A DNA stretch of 64,000 nt, taken from Vibrio nereis NBRC 15637 (GTDB taxonomy: Bacteria; Pseudomonadota; Gammaproteobacteria; Enterobacterales; Vibrionaceae). Shown piece after piece: positions 1 to 9,137 of the stretch; within the stretch, counting starts at the first letter, position 1; each line of letters opens with the position of its first letter. The position numbers and the translations under genes were made by a program. The notes under the pieces are model-generated. The model was not told the DNA's origin. It ran no database searches and saw only the letters and a list, made by a program, of their open reading frames with translations. The stretch covers positions 186,001 through 250,000 of the forward strand of contig NZ_BCUD01000004.1 of NCBI RefSeq assembly GCF_001591105.1, given 5' to 3'.

Positions 1-149
1 ACGAAATACTGCGCTTCGCGACAGCGCTATCGGCTTTGGCCGTCAGTCAAGTCGGCGTCGGATTAACCAACCAAGAAGAGTTGGACGCCATCAAGTTAAA
101 AACACAAATTACTCAGGTTTGCCCTAGTACAGACGTGGAAACAAACTAA
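1..149 (+). CDS. fruK: 1-phosphofructokinase, C-terminal end (cut by window edge)
   Basis: Only the last 48 codons are present, read in the frame starting at base 3 and ending in TAA. The tail contains LRFATALSALAVSQVG, which resembles the C-terminal helix of FruK/PfkB-family sugar kinases. FruK phosphorylates fructose-1-phosphate, made by FruA, to fructose-1,6-bisphosphate in the cytoplasm. The gene lies 19 bp upstream of fruA on the same strand, the usual fruB-fruK-fruA order. The assignment rests on the short tail plus this neighbour; the catalytic part is outside the window. Confidence 0.8.
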   Translation, partial: EILRFATALSALAVSQVGVGLTNQEELDAIKLKTQITQVCPSTDVETN

Positions 150-168
150 GGAACAGAAGGTTATCACT

Positions 169-1902
169 ATGAAAATTGCCATTATTACCGCTTGCCCTAG
201 TGGCGTAGCCAACAGCATTCTCGCTGCTGGCTTACTTGAACAAGCTGCAGAACAGTTAGGCTGGACTGCGAATATTGAATGCCAATCTACTGTGATTGAG
301 CCAAATACGCTCACCCTCTCAGAGATAGATCAGGCAGACTGTGTCATTATCGCTGCGAACACCCCCGTTGATACCACACGTTTTGTTGGCAAAAAGGTCT
401 ATCAAGCATCCATCAATGAAGTGACACAAGATGCCGTGAACTTTTTGAAAAATGCGCCATCGAAAGCATCTGTGTTATCCGAAGTGACCACACTCAATAG
501 TGCACAACCTAACAGCTCGACCAAGAAAGTTGTGGCGATTACCGCCTGCCCTACAGGCGTCGCTCATACTTTTATGGCAGCAGAAGCGCTGGAAGAGGAA
601 GGAAAACGTCGCGGTTACCAAATTAAGGTTGAAACCCGCGGCTCTGTAGGAGCAAAAAATCAGCTTACCGATGATGAAATTGCAGACGCCGATTTGGTCA
701 TCATAGCAGCTGATATCGAAGTCCCTCTCGATCGCTTCAACGGTAAAAAAATGTACCGTACGAAAACAGGTCCCGCACTGAAGAAAACTGCGGAAGAAAT
801 GGATAAAGCCTTTGAGCAAGCCATTGAATACCAGCATTCTGGTTCAGCAAATGCATCAGCCGCAACGGAAGATAAAAAAGGCGCTTACAAACACTTGATG
901 ACTGGTGTGTCACACATGCTGCCTGTAGTTGTCGCAGGTGGTTTGATTATCGCGCTCTCTTTCGTGTTTGGTATTGAGGCATTTAAGGAAGAAGGAACTC
1001 TAGCAGCCGCGCTGATGACCATTGGCGGTGGTTCAGCTTTCGCGCTGATGATTCCTGTACTCGCGGGTTACATCGCGTTTTCTATCGCTGATCGCCCTGG
1101 TCTGGCACCTGGTTTAGTGGGCGGTATGCTCGCAAGCTCTACAGGCGCGGGTTTCTTAGGAGGCATCGCCGCAGGTTTTATTGCTGGTTACGCGGCAAAA
1201 TTAATCGCTGAAAAAATCACTCTTCCTTCGTCAATGGAAGCACTTAAACCCATTCTAATCATCCCATTTATTGCCACACTATTTACTGGTTTGGTGATGA
1301 TCTACATTGTTGGCGGCCCTGTTTCGGGCATTATGGATGCTCTAACCAACTTCTTAAACAACATGGGATCTGATAGTGCTGTTCTGCTGGGTGTTCTACT
1401 AGGCGCAATGATGTGTTTCGACTTAGGTGGCCCGGTAAACAAAGCCGCTTACGCGTTCGGTGTTGGCTTATTGGCTTCACAAACATATGCGCCGATGGCT
1501 GCCATCATGGCTGCAGGTATGGTCCCTGCGCTTGGCATGGGCTTAGCCACCTTTATTGCGAAGAACAAATTTGAACAAGGTGAGCGCGAAGCTGGTAAAG
1601 CGTCATTTGTGTTAGGTCTGTGCTTTATCTCTGAAGGTGCAATTCCATTTGCGGCAAAAGATCCTATGCGTGTCATTCCAGCATGTATGGCAGGTGGAGC
1701 ACTAACAGGCGCACTATCTATGCTTTTCGGCGCTAAACTAATGGCACCACATGGTGGTCTATTTGTACTGCTAATCCCAAATGCGATTACTCCCGTCGTG
1801 ATGTATTTAGTGGCTATCGCTGCTGGTACTGCGGTAACTGGTCTTAGCTATGCCTTTCTTAAAGCACGTAGCGAAGTAAAACCCGTTCAGGTTGAAGCTT
1901 AA
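169..1902 (+). CDS. fruA: PTS fructose transporter, EIIB'BC
   Basis: This is the inner-membrane permease that imports fructose and phosphorylates it to fructose-1-phosphate. The 577-residue protein starts with a IIB-like domain (about 1-100) with CPSGVAN at C9. A second, catalytic IIB domain (about 120-220) has CPTGVAHT with the phosphorylated C127. A linker leads to a hydrophobic EIIC domain from about residue 235 to the end. This domain order and length are normal for FruA. The start follows an AAGGAACAGAAGG purine stretch. It is the last gene of the fru operon, with a strong terminator just after it. The duplicated IIB domain is a known family trait, not an assembly fault. Confidence 0.95.
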   Translation: MKIAIITACPSGVANSILAAGLLEQAAEQLGWTANIECQSTVIEPNTLTLSEIDQADCVIIAANTPVDTTRFVGKKVYQASINEVTQDAVNFLKNAPSKASVLSEVTTLNSAQPNSSTKKVVAITACPTGVAHTFMAAEALEEEGKRRGYQIKVETRGSVGAKNQLTDDEIADADLVIIAADIEVPLDRFNGKKMYRTKTGPALKKTAEEMDKAFEQAIEYQHSGSANASAATEDKKGAYKHLMTGVSHMLPVVVAGGLIIALSFVFGIEAFKEEGTLAAALMTIGGGSAFALMIPVLAGYIAFSIADRPGLAPGLVGGMLASSTGAGFLGGIAAGFIAGYAAKLIAEKITLPSSMEALKPILIIPFIATLFTGLVMIYIVGGPVSGIMDALTNFLNNMGSDSAVLLGVLLGAMMCFDLGGPVNKAAYAFGVGLLASQTYAPMAAIMAAGMVPALGMGLATFIAKNKFEQGEREAGKASFVLGLCFISEGAIPFAAKDPMRVIPACMAGGALTGALSMLFGAKLMAPHGGLFVLLIPNAITPVVMYLVAIAAGTAVTGLSYAFLKARSEVKPVQVEA

Positions 1903-1927
1903 TACGAATGCTTCACAAAAAATAAAC

Positions 1928-1955
1928 AAAAGCACCACTTTAAGTGGTGCTTTTT
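1928..1955 (+). terminator. Rho-independent terminator after fruA
   Basis: A perfect 10-bp stem (AGCACCACTT / AAGTGGTGCT, nearly no loop beyond the stem centre) is followed by a run of T. It begins 26 bp after the fruA stop codon and ends the fructose operon. Confidence 0.9.
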
Positions 1956-2204
1956 AGATCATAAGTACCGAACCTTTTAAAAGGCACTTTGTATGAATAA
2001 ATAAATTTGATGATAAAGTGATCGAGCTATCACTGATACATCATTTAACTAGAGAACTTGCGTACTAAATTTGCAATTGTTTAGGTATAATAACCGTTCT
2101 ACTTAGCGGGTTATGTTAGGTGAGCATTAACAAAATTGAAAAACGTTTCGTCGTAATGCATCCGAATCTTTTATCTGCGCAATTTTAGGGCTCAATACTC
2201 GGCA
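1956..2204. other. Intergenic region between fruA and the diguanylate cyclase
   Basis: About 250 bp of AT-rich sequence with no convincing gene. A TATAAT hexamer at 2086-2091 could be the -10 of the downstream gene, but no -35 sits at proper spacing: TTGCGT at 2059 gives a 21-bp spacer and TTGCAA at 2071 only 9. I see no clear operator. Confidence 0.4.
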
Positions 2205-4106
2205 ATGTTGTTTACTCGCTACAAAGTCATCCTTCATTTTTTGATTACATTCTTAACCTTATCGTGTGTACCCTCTTTGTACTTCTATAACGAGTATGGA
2301 AAAATCACCAATGAAGCTTTGCAAAGCGTAGAAAAGTACAATTTTCAGCGACTTGAATACTCCAAAACAGAGTTGCAAGTCTCCTTTGACAGAATCAATA
2401 CTTCGATTCGTTTTCTGTCTCAGAACGGGCTGTTTCACCAAGCGGTTCTTAATCCTACGAAAGACAACATTAGCGCGCTAAGTGACTTTTGGTTACTGGT
2501 CGCTCGTACACAAAAACTCTACTCTCAAATACGATTTATTGATGCCAATGGGCTGGAAAAGGTACGCATAAATAGCAGTGAACGCGTATCAGAAATCGTT
2601 GCTCCAGAGCGCCTTCAGGATAAAAGTCGAAGTGCTTATTTCGCATACGCCAAGTCGTTGTCTGTCAATCAAGCGGGGACATTTGGTATCGATTTCGAGT
2701 CGGAGAACGGCCAACCTGTTGTTCCACATATCCCGGCATACAGAATTATTGTGCCTATAGAGCTTGAGGGAGAGCGCAAAGGCTACTTCGTTGCCAACAT
2801 AAACCTTAAACGCCTTTATAAGGATCTTGCCTACAAACGTGAAAGTGACAACCTTCCGACTATCTTTAACGAAGAAGGGTACTTCGTTTTAACGAACGAC
2901 AATGCGCCGATTTTGGGCAATATCATACAAGCGAACCGCGATTACAAAATTGAAAAACTGTATCCAAATTTGTGGAAAGAAATCCAACAGCGTAATTCTG
3001 GAACCGTGAAGGATGGCGAATCCTGGTTTTCGTTTATCAAAACAGAATTTTCACTAGCCTCTTCAAAGCAAACTGCTATTTTTGTTTTGGAATCGAGCAT
3101 GTCCGATCTTCTACCCGTTAAAAGCGAAGATATTACGGAGTTAATGACCCAGGCGACTTTCATTTTAATCATTATTTCTTTGATCAGTTTTACCTTCATC
3201 GCATGGAACTACAATCACGAAAAGAACAGTGTTGCCAGCCAAATAGCCAGGGCAGCCATGAACGGCATGTCTGCGATGGTCATTACCGACCGAAACAATC
3301 GTATTGTGCAAGTAAATGAGCAGTTTACTAAGTCCAGCGGCTATACATTGAATGATGTGAAGGGCAAACACCCTTCCATGTTTTCTTCTGGTCAACATGA
3401 CCGCGATTTCTATGTGGCGATGTGGAAAGCGCTGGAGAATGACGGCATTTGGGAAGGCGAAGTAGTTAATAAACGCAGTGATGGCTCGTTAATTACAGAG
3501 TTGCTGCGTATTCAAACCGTTCGTAACAATCAGAATGTTGTTCAATTCTACGTTGCTTCTTTCATTGATATTTCACATCGTAAAGAGCTAGAGGATCAAC
3601 TTAGAGAGCTCAGCGAAAAAGATCCACTCAGCGGCCTTTGGAACCGCCGTAAATTTGATTCTGAAATAACAAAACACACACAAAAAGTTAAGCGTTACCC
3701 GAACAGTGAGAAAGCAGCACTGGCACTGATTGATATTGATCACTTTAAACGAATCAATGACAAATATGGCCATGATGCTGGCGATAGAGTGATCATTAAT
3801 GTTGCCGATACTATCTCAGCACAATTGCGTGAAACGGATATTGTGGCTCGTATTGGTGGCGAAGAGTTCGCAATTATTATGCCTCACACTCGGGTTGCTG
3901 AAGCGGAGATTGTCATTAACCGACTGCGCAATGCTATCCATCTGAAAAGCGACTACGGTATCACTGTAAGTGCAGGTGTTACCGAGCTGTGTGACAAACC
4001 AAGTGACAGCTACAAACGCGCAGATATTGCACTTTATGAGTCTAAGAGCTTAGGTCGAAACCAAGTTAATATAATGTTGGTGTCAGAAACCCAATCTATC
4101 GCATAG
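2205..4106 (+). CDS. Membrane diguanylate cyclase with periplasmic sensor, PAS and GGDEF domains
   Basis: This enzyme makes the second messenger cyclic di-GMP from two GTP. The 633-residue protein has a first membrane segment (about 7-28), a periplasmic region of some 280 residues that looks like a Cache-type ligand sensor, and a second membrane segment (about 317-335). A PAS domain (about 350-460) and a C-terminal GGDEF domain (about 470-625) follow. The active-site signature is GGEEF at residues 551-555. An RETD inhibitory I-site (542-545) sits exactly five residues before it, so the enzyme should be active and product-inhibited. There is no EAL domain. The ligand is not predictable. The Shine-Dalgarno sequence is weak, so a slightly different start is possible. 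Confidence 0.9.
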   Translation: MLFTRYKVILHFLITFLTLSCVPSLYFYNEYGKITNEALQSVEKYNFQRLEYSKTELQVSFDRINTSIRFLSQNGLFHQAVLNPTKDNISALSDFWLLVARTQKLYSQIRFIDANGLEKVRINSSERVSEIVAPERLQDKSRSAYFAYAKSLSVNQAGTFGIDFESENGQPVVPHIPAYRIIVPIELEGERKGYFVANINLKRLYKDLAYKRESDNLPTIFNEEGYFVLTNDNAPILGNIIQANRDYKIEKLYPNLWKEIQQRNSGTVKDGESWFSFIKTEFSLASSKQTAIFVLESSMSDLLPVKSEDITELMTQATFILIIISLISFTFIAWNYNHEKNSVASQIARAAMNGMSAMVITDRNNRIVQVNEQFTKSSGYTLNDVKGKHPSMFSSGQHDRDFYVAMWKALENDGIWEGEVVNKRSDGSLITELLRIQTVRNNQNVVQFYVASFIDISHRKELEDQLRELSEKDPLSGLWNRRKFDSEITKHTQKVKRYPNSEKAALALIDIDHFKRINDKYGHDAGDRVIINVADTISAQLRETDIVARIGGEEFAIIMPHTRVAEAEIVINRLRNAIHLKSDYGITVSAGVTELCDKPSDSYKRADIALYESKSLGRNQVNIMLVSETQSIA

Positions 4107-4255
4107 CTTTATATTTTAAGTTGTTATTTATTCACGATATATAAATCTAAATTCACAAAAACGCCATGTAAATGGTGAAAAGACACATAGTTATTGTTTA
4201 AACAGCATCTTGTACTATTCTCTCTGAGTAATCTAGCAACCTTGTGGAGAATAGA

Positions 4256-5470
4256 ATGCAAGACACGCTCACCATTATCCTCGCTGGTGGTATGGGCTCC
4301 CGACTTAGCCCACTAACCGATCACAGAGCCAAGCCCGCTGTACCTTTTGGGGGCAAATATCGAATCATCGATTTTACTCTCACCAACTGTTTACGTTCTG
4401 GCTTGCGTAGGATTTTGGTGCTCACCCAATACAAATCCCACTCGTTACAAAAACACCTTCGCGATGGCTGGTCTATATTCAACCCAGAATTGGGCGAATT
4501 CATCAGCGTGGTACCACCACAAATGCGTGGCAGTGGTAAATGGTACGAAGGTACTGCCGATGCGATCTATCACAACCTGTGGCTATTATCTCGTAGTGAC
4601 GCCGAGCATGTAATGGTGCTTTCCGGCGATCATATCTACCGTATGGACTACGCCGCCATGCTTGAGGAGCATAAAAGTAACAATGCCGACCTCACCATTG
4701 CGTGTATGAATGTAAGCCGCGAAGAGGCCTCGCAATTTGGTGTCATGGCCGTTGACGACACTGCTCGTATTACCTCCTTCGTTGAGAAACCAAGTGATCC
4801 CCCTGCTATGCCTGGCAAACCTGATCGCAGTTTGGCTTCAATGGGTATTTATATTTTTAATGCAAAAGTCCTCGAAGAAACACTGCGCAAAGACGCCGCC
4901 AATCAAGACTCTTCTCACGACTTTGGTAACGATATCATTCCTGAGCTTATTCAATCTTTTAACGTCTATGCTTACGACTTTTGTAGTGATAGAGGTCGCG
5001 TGGCGAAAGATTGTTATTGGCGAGATGTAGGCACCATTGATTCTTTCTATGAAGCAAACATGGACCTATTAGAACCACTACCGCCAATGAATCTTTATCA
5101 AAGAGACTGGGCAATACGCACTTATGAGCCACAAAGTCCACCCGCCCGAACCGTATCATCAGAAACGGGTAACGAAGGCATATTCATCAACTCTATCATT
5201 GCCGATGGTGTGATTAATTCCGGTGGTTCGGTTCAGCACTCCGTCGTGTCGATGAATGTGCGTATTAACGACGGCGCAACGGTTGTCGATAGCATCCTAT
5301 TTGACGATGTCGAAGTTGGAGAAGGATGCCAATTGGTGAATTGCATTATTGATAAACACGTGAAGATTCCACCGTTTACCCAAATTGGTCTAAACCGAGT
5401 AGAGGATTCGCAACGTTTTAAAATATCTGAGAAAGGCGTTGTAGTTGTACCGGAAGGCTATGAATTCTAA
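4256..5470 (+). CDS. glgC: Glucose-1-phosphate adenylyltransferase (ADP-glucose pyrophosphorylase)
   Basis: GlgC makes ADP-glucose from ATP and glucose-1-phosphate, the committed step of bacterial glycogen synthesis. The 404-residue protein opens with MQDTLTIILAGGMGSRL, the nucleotide-binding loop, and contains KPAVPFGGKYRIIDF and DGWSIFNPELGEF. It ends with a left-handed beta-helix domain typical of the family. A GTG 12 bp upstream is also in frame, but the GTGGAG around it is the ribosome binding site for the ATG chosen here. The gene stands alone, without glgA or glgB. Vibrios often carry two glgC copies, so this may be the second. Confidence 0.95.
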   Translation: MQDTLTIILAGGMGSRLSPLTDHRAKPAVPFGGKYRIIDFTLTNCLRSGLRRILVLTQYKSHSLQKHLRDGWSIFNPELGEFISVVPPQMRGSGKWYEGTADAIYHNLWLLSRSDAEHVMVLSGDHIYRMDYAAMLEEHKSNNADLTIACMNVSREEASQFGVMAVDDTARITSFVEKPSDPPAMPGKPDRSLASMGIYIFNAKVLEETLRKDAANQDSSHDFGNDIIPELIQSFNVYAYDFCSDRGRVAKDCYWRDVGTIDSFYEANMDLLEPLPPMNLYQRDWAIRTYEPQSPPARTVSSETGNEGIFINSIIADGVINSGGSVQHSVVSMNVRINDGATVVDSILFDDVEVGEGCQLVNCIIDKHVKIPPFTQIGLNRVEDSQRFKISEKGVVVVPEGYEF

Positions 5471-5514
5471 AGTACGACAGCATTAATCGTGTTTGGTAAG
5501 CATAAAAAGAAAGC

Positions 5515-5546
5515 AAGCCTCAGAGCAATACAGCAAAGAGGCTTTA
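5515..5546 (+). terminator. Probable terminator after glgC
   Basis: An inverted repeat AAGCCTC / GAGGCTT with a 16-nt loop is followed by a short T-containing tail. It lies 45 bp after the glgC stop. The T run is short, so termination may be partial. Confidence 0.5.
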
Positions 5547-5704
5547 CTTAAAGAGATTGACTAGATCTCCTATAGGGGCATAGTCTCCAACTGTTAGATA
5601 GGCACTATCTTGTGGATGACTATGTTTGCATTATGTATGAGATCAGTTTCAAAAAAAACAGTAATTTTGTAAGTCTATTTTTCCTCTTTTCAGCATGCCT
5701 ATAA

Positions 5705-6592
5705 CTAGCTGGCGAGCTTTAAGCCTCGGGGCGTTTCGTTGAAGTGACGCTTATACTCCCTTGAAAACTGAGAAGAACTGTTATACCCCACTAAACGTGC
5801 CGCATCGTTCACTTTCTTGCCTTCTAGGTGTATTAATTCTTTTGCTTTATTCAGTCTGACTTTTTTTATGTATTGAATTGGAGACTCTAACGTCACTTCT
5901 CTAAATGCATGATGAAAAGCGGAAGCGCTCATATTCGCTTCTTGCGCCAACTCTTGAACAGATAAATTCCCAGCATACTCTCGATGCACTTTATCCAGTG
6001 CTTTGGCAACTCGCGCGTAATGGCCATCATGGCGGGCCAAATCAAACAAGACATGCCCTTCTTCGCTCATTAAAGCCCGATATACCCACTCTTCCTTTAA
6101 AGTGTCGGCGAGCATTATGCGGTCAACAGGATCGCACAGTGCGCTCATGAACCTTTGACACACGTCGAGCATACTTTTATCCATGCGTACCGACTTAAGA
6201 CCACAGCGTTGGTCGTTGCTAGATTTCGCTGGCCGATAACCCAAGGACTCCAATTTGTGAACCAAACGGTGCAACAGATGAGGATCGATATCGATAGACA
6301 AGCCTAATAATGGCTCACCATCCGTAGCAATGGCCTCGCACTCTAACGGCATTGGTACCCCAACAACGAGATAATCTTCCGGACCATAGTGAACGGGTTG
6401 GTTACCCACATAGATATTTTTGTTACCTTGGCCAAGAACAATAATGCCCGATTGATAGACAAAAGGCTTCCGCGAGTTACCTTTGCTGCTCCTATAAAAC
6501 CAAACGCCGTCGATCTCTGTTTGATAAATACCTTCAAGATCATGAAGTTGCTTAAGTTCGACGTACTGCCTCATCAGGCTTGCCAGTGTCAT
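5705..6592 (-). CDS. AraC-family regulator, YqhC-like
   Basis: This 295-residue transcription factor has an N-terminal AraC_N-type effector domain (about 20-170) and a C-terminal double helix-turn-helix (about 195-290, with SVQELAQEANMSASAFHHAF and NDAARLVGYNSSSQFSREY). The reading frame extends 28 codons further upstream. The start chosen has a strong GGGAGG site 6 bp ahead of it, which the longer form lacks. The gene is divergent from a yqhD-like alcohol dehydrogenase, as in E. coli, where YqhC activates yqhD in response to reactive aldehydes. I infer the same role here. The effector is not visible from sequence. Confidence 0.85.
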   Translation of the reverse strand: MTLASLMRQYVELKQLHDLEGIYQTEIDGVWFYRSSKGNSRKPFVYQSGIIVLGQGNKNIYVGNQPVHYGPEDYLVVGVPMPLECEAIATDGEPLLGLSIDIDPHLLHRLVHKLESLGYRPAKSSNDQRCGLKSVRMDKSMLDVCQRFMSALCDPVDRIMLADTLKEEWVYRALMSEEGHVLFDLARHDGHYARVAKALDKVHREYAGNLSVQELAQEANMSASAFHHAFREVTLESPIQYIKKVRLNKAKELIHLEGKKVNDAARLVGYNSSSQFSREYKRHFNETPRGLKLAS

Positions 6593-6730
6593 ATCTTCCC
6601 TCCCAATCTTGCTCAATCTTATATTAAAAATAGTTTTAGGCAATAAATTTGGAGAAATTGACGTATATAAGCTCACAAACCAAGACTATTATGCACAAAC
6701 TAGATATTACCTTTGCGGTGATTAGATCCT

Positions 6731-6745
6731 AGTCTAAATAAGACT
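6731..6745. promoter_or_regulatory. Short dyad in the yqhC/yqhD-like divergent promoter
   Basis: AGTCT and AGACT form a perfect inverted repeat around AAATA, 27 bp before the alcohol dehydrogenase start. It lies between two divergently read genes, one encoding an AraC-family activator, so it may be part of an operator. The arms are only 5 bp, so chance is possible. Confidence 0.3.
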
Positions 6746-6771
6746 CACAACACGAAAGCAAGAGGCTAACA

Positions 6772-7920
6772 ATGCAATTTACTTACGTTAACCCGACACA
6801 GATTTTTTTCGGGAAAGGCCAGATTTCTTCGGTCAAACAAGCCGTTGCCGATGCAAACAACATTCTTGTTATTTACGGTGGCGGTTCCATTAAGAAGAAT
6901 GGCGTTTATGATCAAGTTGCAGATGCGCTCAAAGAGACGACTTGGTTCGAGTTTAACGGTGTAGAGCCTAATCCAACCAAAGAAACACTTGATAAAGCCG
7001 TTCAAATCGTCAAAGAGCACAACATTGATTTCATTCTTGCGGTTGGTGGCGGTTCTGTCATCGACGGTTCAAAATACGTAGCGGCAGCTGCAAAGTATGC
7101 TGGCGATGGCTGGGATATCCTAACTGGCGAGCACAAGGTAGATGATGCCGTACCACTTGGTGCAATCTTAACGCTTCCTGCGACTGGCTCAGAATCAAAC
7201 ATGGGCGCGGTAATTACTAAAGCGGAAACGCACGATAAGCTGCCATTCATGTCGCCATTTGTTCAGCCAAAATTTGCTGTATTAGACCCGGATGTCATGA
7301 AAACCTTGCCAGAGAAACAACTGCTCAATGGCGTGGTAGATGCTTGGGTTCACGTTTGTGAACAGTACTTAACCTACAACCACGGTGCATTGGTTCAGGA
7401 CGGATACGCTGAAACCCTACTTCGTACATTGAAATCATTGGGCGAGTCATTCGCTGATCGTGATAATGACGAGTGGCGAGCCAATTTAATGTGGTCAGCG
7501 AACCAAGCGTTAAATGGACTTATTGGTAGTGGCGTACCGCACGATTGGGCAACCCATATGATTGGTCACGAATTCACTGCGCTTTGGGGTGTTGACCATG
7601 CACGTTCGTTAGCGATTGTTCAGCCTTCTCTTCTGAGACATCAATTTGATCTGAAAAAAGACAAACTTGAACAAATGGGTAAAAATGTCTTCGGATTAGA
7701 GCAAACTGATGACCTAGCGAATCGGACAATTAAAGCGATTGAAGCTTTTTACCACTCTCTAAACGTAGATACACAATTTAGTGGCTATGAAGGTAGCAAA
7801 GAAGAAGCTGTAGATGCAGTAGTCTCACAACTTGAATCACATGGCATGACTCAGTTAGGAGAAAAGCAGCAAATTTCACTAGAACACAGCCGCCAAATAT
7901 TGCAACAGGCTATTGCCTAG
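6772..7920 (+). CDS. NADPH-dependent iron-containing alcohol/aldehyde dehydrogenase, YqhD-like
   Basis: A group III iron-type alcohol dehydrogenase of 382 residues that should reduce short-chain and reactive aldehydes using NADPH. It has the nucleotide-binding loop GGGSVIDGSKY and the expected metal ligands D190, H194, H266 and H276 (in VVDAWVH and GHEFTALWGVDHA). Length and motifs match YqhD, close to full length along the chain. The start has an AAGAGG-like site upstream. It is divergent from a YqhC-like regulator and followed by a strong terminator. A role in aldehyde defence, including methylglyoxal, is inference. An mgsA gene for methylglyoxal production lies 5 kb downstream. Confidence 0.9.
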   Translation: MQFTYVNPTQIFFGKGQISSVKQAVADANNILVIYGGGSIKKNGVYDQVADALKETTWFEFNGVEPNPTKETLDKAVQIVKEHNIDFILAVGGGSVIDGSKYVAAAAKYAGDGWDILTGEHKVDDAVPLGAILTLPATGSESNMGAVITKAETHDKLPFMSPFVQPKFAVLDPDVMKTLPEKQLLNGVVDAWVHVCEQYLTYNHGALVQDGYAETLLRTLKSLGESFADRDNDEWRANLMWSANQALNGLIGSGVPHDWATHMIGHEFTALWGVDHARSLAIVQPSLLRHQFDLKKDKLEQMGKNVFGLEQTDDLANRTIKAIEAFYHSLNVDTQFSGYEGSKEEAVDAVVSQLESHGMTQLGEKQQISLEHSRQILQQAIA

Positions 7921-7941
7921 CTCAAAACCACTGATTACCCT

Positions 7942-7971
7942 ATAGCAGCAAATTTTTGCTGCTATTTTTTT
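7942..7971 (+). terminator. Rho-independent terminator after the yqhD-like gene
   Basis: An inverted repeat ATAGCAGCAAA / TTTGCTGCTAT is followed by seven T. It sits between the alcohol dehydrogenase stop and the start of the YhhN-like gene 11 bp further on. Confidence 0.85.
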
Positions 7972-7982
7972 GAGTTGAATAT

Positions 7983-8618
7983 ATGTGGTTATTAATTGTT
8001 TTCTTGTGCGCGATACATGTCTGGAGTATTGATCGCAAACCAAGGTGGGTCTTTTATTGCTCTAAAGCAACGCCTATCTTGCTTATGGCAGCGCTAGTTT
8101 TGTCTGAAAATCCAGATATTAACCAATATTCTTTTTGGATAGGCATTGGACTGCTTGCATCTGCCATTGGCGATCTATTCCTGATGCATCCTAAAGATAA
8201 GTTTGTACAAGGGTTAATTAGCTTTCTTGTCGCTCATATCGCCTACGGTTATGCCTTTTTCACTCAAATAGACTCAGCCATTACGCTGTGGGTACCAGCC
8301 GTGTTGTTTAGTGTGGGGTTAATTGTGTACCTATTACTGCTTCCAACCTTGGGCAACATGCAACTTCCGGTCGGTGTCTACTCTACGGCTATATTAGTGA
8401 TGGCATGGGGTGCGATTGAGGTTTGGCTAGACGCCATCAATCCAATGGCGAGCTATGCTGCAATGGGGGCATTTACCTTTATTATTTCAGATTTGGTCCT
8501 TGCTATAGACAGGTTTAGATCGAGCTCTGCTTTCTCGCGCCATGTCATTATGGTTACCTACTATACTGCACAAATTCTACTGACTTTATCCGCGTTAGGT
8601 ATCCACTACACTTCATAG
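7983..8618 (+). CDS. YhhN/TMEM86-family lysoplasmalogenase
   Basis: A 211-residue integral membrane protein with about seven or eight hydrophobic segments and almost no soluble domain. The conserved GLLASAIGDLFLM and FIISDLVLAIDRF blocks are typical of the YhhN/TMEM86 family. Characterised members hydrolyse the vinyl-ether bond of lysoplasmalogens. Whether the bacterial protein has this substrate is not known from sequence. Its end overlaps the end of the convergent acetyltransferase gene by 13 bp. Confidence 0.8.
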   Translation: MWLLIVFLCAIHVWSIDRKPRWVFYCSKATPILLMAALVLSENPDINQYSFWIGIGLLASAIGDLFLMHPKDKFVQGLISFLVAHIAYGYAFFTQIDSAITLWVPAVLFSVGLIVYLLLLPTLGNMQLPVGVYSTAILVMAWGAIEVWLDAINPMASYAAMGAFTFIISDLVLAIDRFRSSSAFSRHVIMVTYYTAQILLTLSALGIHYTS

Positions 8619-9127
8619 GTATAGAGAAGATCATCATAAAGCTGACCACCGATTTGGTAAGCATTGGGCTCTCGCTCTTTTAGTATAAAGCCCACTTTTT
8701 CAAGGACTTTGCAAGAAGCAACGTTGCCATCGGTGACAATAGCGCTGAATTTACTGATCGGAAACTCTCTTTTGGCATACTGTACCAACGCCAGCAATGA
8801 CTCGGTCCCAAACCCTTTACCATGGTATTCAGGTAAAAGTAGGTAACCGACTTCAACATCTGTACTACTCTCTTCAGAAAGGCAAAGGCCAGTGACCCCT
8901 ACACATTGCTGTGTCGCTTTACAGACAATCACTAAACACAACCAATGTTCACTCCCCCATTTCCAGCCAGGAAGGCGACTTTCGAAACGTGTTCTTATCT
9001 GCTCTACGGATGGTTTATCAAACGCGTATTTAATTACATCCTCATCCTGATGCAGACGCTCAAACAATGACCAGTCATTAGGAGTAATCTTTCTCATGAT
9101 CAAGTTTGAGGATTCGAATAATGCCAT
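8606..9127 (-). CDS. GNAT-family N-acetyltransferase (RimJ/RimL type)
   Basis: A 173-residue GNAT domain of the RimJ/RimL subgroup. It starts MALFESSNLIMRKITPNDW and contains VEVGYLLLPEYHGKGFGTESL, the acetyl-CoA pyrophosphate loop region. The frame is open 27 codons further upstream, but that would overlap the kinase gene ahead of it. The chosen ATG has AAGGGTG nearby and lies 10 bp after the kinase stop. The substrate is unknown. The placement suggests co-transcription with the torS-like gene, though no functional link is evident. Confidence 0.8.
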   Translation of the reverse strand: MALFESSNLIMRKITPNDWSLFERLHQDEDVIKYAFDKPSVEQIRTRFESRLPGWKWGSEHWLCLVIVCKATQQCVGVTGLCLSEESSTDVEVGYLLLPEYHGKGFGTESLLALVQYAKREFPISKFSAIVTDGNVASCKVLEKVGFILKEREPNAYQIGGQLYDDLLYTYEV

Positions 9128-9137
9128 TTTTACACCC

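Noticed and set aside
4244..4255. GTG at 4244 as the glgC start
   Set aside because: GTGGAG there is the ribosome site of the ATG at 4256, and the shorter protein matches known GlgC N-termini.
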